A stretch of DNA of 64,000 bases from DASRIA01 sp963768885 (GTDB taxonomy: Bacteria > Actinomycetota > Thermoleophilia > Solirubrobacterales > JBBDJG01). The stretch is taken from assembly GCA_963768885.1 (NCBI GenBank), contig CAVYJN010000006.1, forward strand, positions 558,001-622,000, given 5' to 3'. Position 1 is the first letter of the stretch; each line of letters begins with the position of its first letter. A program made the translations under genes and the position numbers. This document shows positions 62,868 through 64,000 of this stretch, piece after piece. The notes under the pieces are model-generated. The model was not told the origin of the DNA and ran no database searches. It was given only the letters and a program-made list of their open reading frames with translations.

Positions 62868-64000
62868 ATGCGCCCGGAGCATTCGACAAGAGTTGACGAC
62901 AGCCTGGCGACCGGCCTCGGGTTGCTGCGCGAGGTCCACCAGGAGATGGTCGAGGCCGTGCTGCACGGCGAGGGCATGGAACGCGTCGCCGTGCTGGCCT
63001 CCGAGCGCGTCGGGCGCCCGGTGGCGATCGTGGTCCCCTCGGCCGGGGTCGCCACCGTGGTGCCGCGCTCGGAGGGACGCGGGCTCGCGGCGGTGCGGCG
63101 CCACGTGGCCACGCGCGGACGCGCGGGCGCCACGCCGCCGGAGATCGCGCTGGCCGCGTCCGTGAACAGCGGGGGCGAGCCGGTCGGCATCGTCGCGATG
63201 CTGGCCGGGCCGGCGCCGCCGCCGCCGGAGGCAGCCGAGGTGCTGCACCTCGCCGCGCTCGCCGCGATGACCGGCGTCGCGCTCGACGAGGTGCGCGAGC
63301 AGGAGGTCGCCCGCCTGCGGGGTGGGCTGCTCGAGGAGCTGCGCGAGCGCGAGGTGCCCGCCGAGGACGTCCTGCGCAGGGGCGCGCGGCTCGGCAGCGA
63401 TCTCTCCGGCGGGGCGATCGTGGTCGTCACCGAGGTCCGCTCGACGCGGCCGCGCCAGCTCACCGCGCTCGTGTCCGACGACTACCCCGGCGCGATCGCG
63501 GAGCTGCTCGACGGCCGGATCTACGCGCTGCTGCCGGCGGGCCCGGGCGTCTCCGCCGCGGTGGCCACCGACGCCGCACGCGGGCTCGCCGAGCGCCTGC
63601 GGAAGCACGGCCCCACCGCGATCTCGTCGCTGTACGGCGACGCGGCGGACCTGCACCGCGCGGTCGAGGAGGCCGAGCTGGTGCTCGAGGTCGTGTCCCG
63701 CGACGAGCGCATGGCGGAGACCATGTCGGAGGCGGGCGCGGGCGTCTACCGGCTCCTGTTCCGCGTGCTCGCGTCCCATCCGGGCGAGATGCGCAGCTTC
63801 TTCGAGGACACGGTGGGGCCGGTGGTGCGCTACGACGATCGCTACCACGGCGACCTGCTCGCCACCCTCGAGGCCTACCTTGCGCACGACTGCAACATGA
63901 ACGCGACCGCGCGCTCGATCTACGCGCACCGGCACACGGTCGCGTACCGGCTCGAGCGGATCCACCAGCTGACGGGCCTCGACCCCACCGCGAGCGAGGA
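62868..64000 (+). CDS. PucR/CdaR-type transcriptional regulator (3' partial)
   Basis: ATG at 62868 with AGGAG before it; runs to the window end (377 codons seen). N-terminal sensor region (LLREVHQEMVEAVLHGEGME, VGRPVAIVVPSAGVATVVPR), a middle region resembling the GGDEF-like domain of CdaR proteins (DLSGGAIVVVTEVRSTRPRQ), and a C-terminal PucR helix-turn-helix: LLATLEAYLAHDCNMNATAR then IYAHRHTVAYRLERIHQLTG. Probably a transcription regulator; the divergent WS/DGAT gene is a possible target. Confidence 0.87.
   Translation, partial: MRPEHSTRVDDSLATGLGLLREVHQEMVEAVLHGEGMERVAVLASERVGRPVAIVVPSAGVATVVPRSEGRGLAAVRRHVATRGRAGATPPEIALAASVNSGGEPVGIVAMLAGPAPPPPEAAEVLHLAALAAMTGVALDEVREQEVARLRGGLLEELREREVPAEDVLRRGARLGSDLSGGAIVVVTEVRSTRPRQLTALVSDDYPGAIAELLDGRIYALLPAGPGVSAAVATDAARGLAERLRKHGPTAISSLYGDAADLHRAVEEAELVLEVVSRDERMAETMSEAGAGVYRLLFRVLASHPGEMRSFFEDTVGPVVRYDDRYHGDLLATLEAYLAHDCNMNATARSIYAHRHTVAYRLERIHQLTGLDPTASE

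Noticed and set aside
61315..63165. 616-residue plus ORF spanning WS/DGAT 2 and the regulator start
   Set aside because: It is antisense to WS/DGAT 2 and out of frame with the PucR-like gene, whose own start at 62868 has an SD and a correct domain order.
1..64000. CRISPR arrays, transposases, integrases, restriction systems
   Set aside because: I looked for short regularly spaced repeats and for recombinase or methylase motifs and found none. The only regular repeats are protein-coding (DUF11, propeller blades, RSRWS).

Overview
The window is about 70% GC, with G/C at third codon positions, many GTG/TTG starts, four-base ATGA/GTGA gene overlaps and many secreted proteins. Lipoproteins, PASTA and DUF11 proteins, two WS/DGAT wax-ester/triacylglycerol synthase-like enzymes, a PucR-type regulator and a CcmE with a Cys-type haem motif all fit a soil actinobacterium, most likely class Thermoleophilia (Solirubrobacterales). 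That placement is inferred from gene content only. There are no rRNA genes, no convincing complete tRNA, no insertion sequences, no phage genes and no CRISPR array.

Layout. 1-4010 (-): a secreted purple-acid-phosphatase-like protein with a long array of 366-bp DUF11 repeats, cut by the window edge. 4150-10084 (-): a probable five-gene operon for a MacAB-type export system (peptidoglycan-binding adaptor, ATPase, permease, two lipoproteins). 10503-11768 (+): a badly frameshifted seven-bladed Vgb-like propeller with a C-terminal PASTA domain. 12024-28184: two copies of a three-gene module, RND pump A, mini-adaptor lipoprotein P, RND pump B. Between the copies an OmpR/EnvZ-type two-component system is read divergently from the second copy. 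28242-41651: a small ORF, secreted hydrolases and esterases, a universal stress protein, a PcpA/MhqA-like dioxygenase, a lysyl-oxidase-like protein, a cNMP-binding protein, an SMP-30 lactonase and a CrtA-like monooxygenase. 41689-45194 (-): two paralogous subtilases with unusual Arg-Ser-Trp tails. 45431-53310: a GGDEF-EAL protein, an alcohol dehydrogenase, small membrane proteins and lipoproteins, a coiled-coil nuclease-like protein and a WS/DGAT enzyme. 53356-64000: CcmE, SecG, an MFS transporter, a fatty-acid cluster (acyl-CoA dehydrogenase, enoyl-CoA hydratase, SDR), further SDR and methyltransferase genes, a second WS/DGAT enzyme, and a PucR-like regulator cut by the right edge.

Working together. 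The strongest unit is the duplicated A-P-B efflux module with its adjacent two-component system. It looks like a heavy-metal or drug efflux locus adapted to a cell without a TolC-type outer-membrane channel. The MacAB-like operon is a second such machine, whose adaptor appears to grip peptidoglycan.

Sequence quality matters for reading this window. Many otherwise well-conserved genes are broken by single extra bases: about 20 outside the Vgb gene and many more within it. A few genes near 54-61 kb have single missing bases in G-runs. Removing or adding those bases restores full-length reading frames whose lengths come out as exact multiples of three. The stretch 12-21 kb has none. I read these as consensus errors in the assembly and describe the restored genes. 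Many genes also seem to be transcribed without a leader: a TAnnnT-like -10 box lies 7-10 bases before the start codon and no Shine-Dalgarno (SD) sequence is present.
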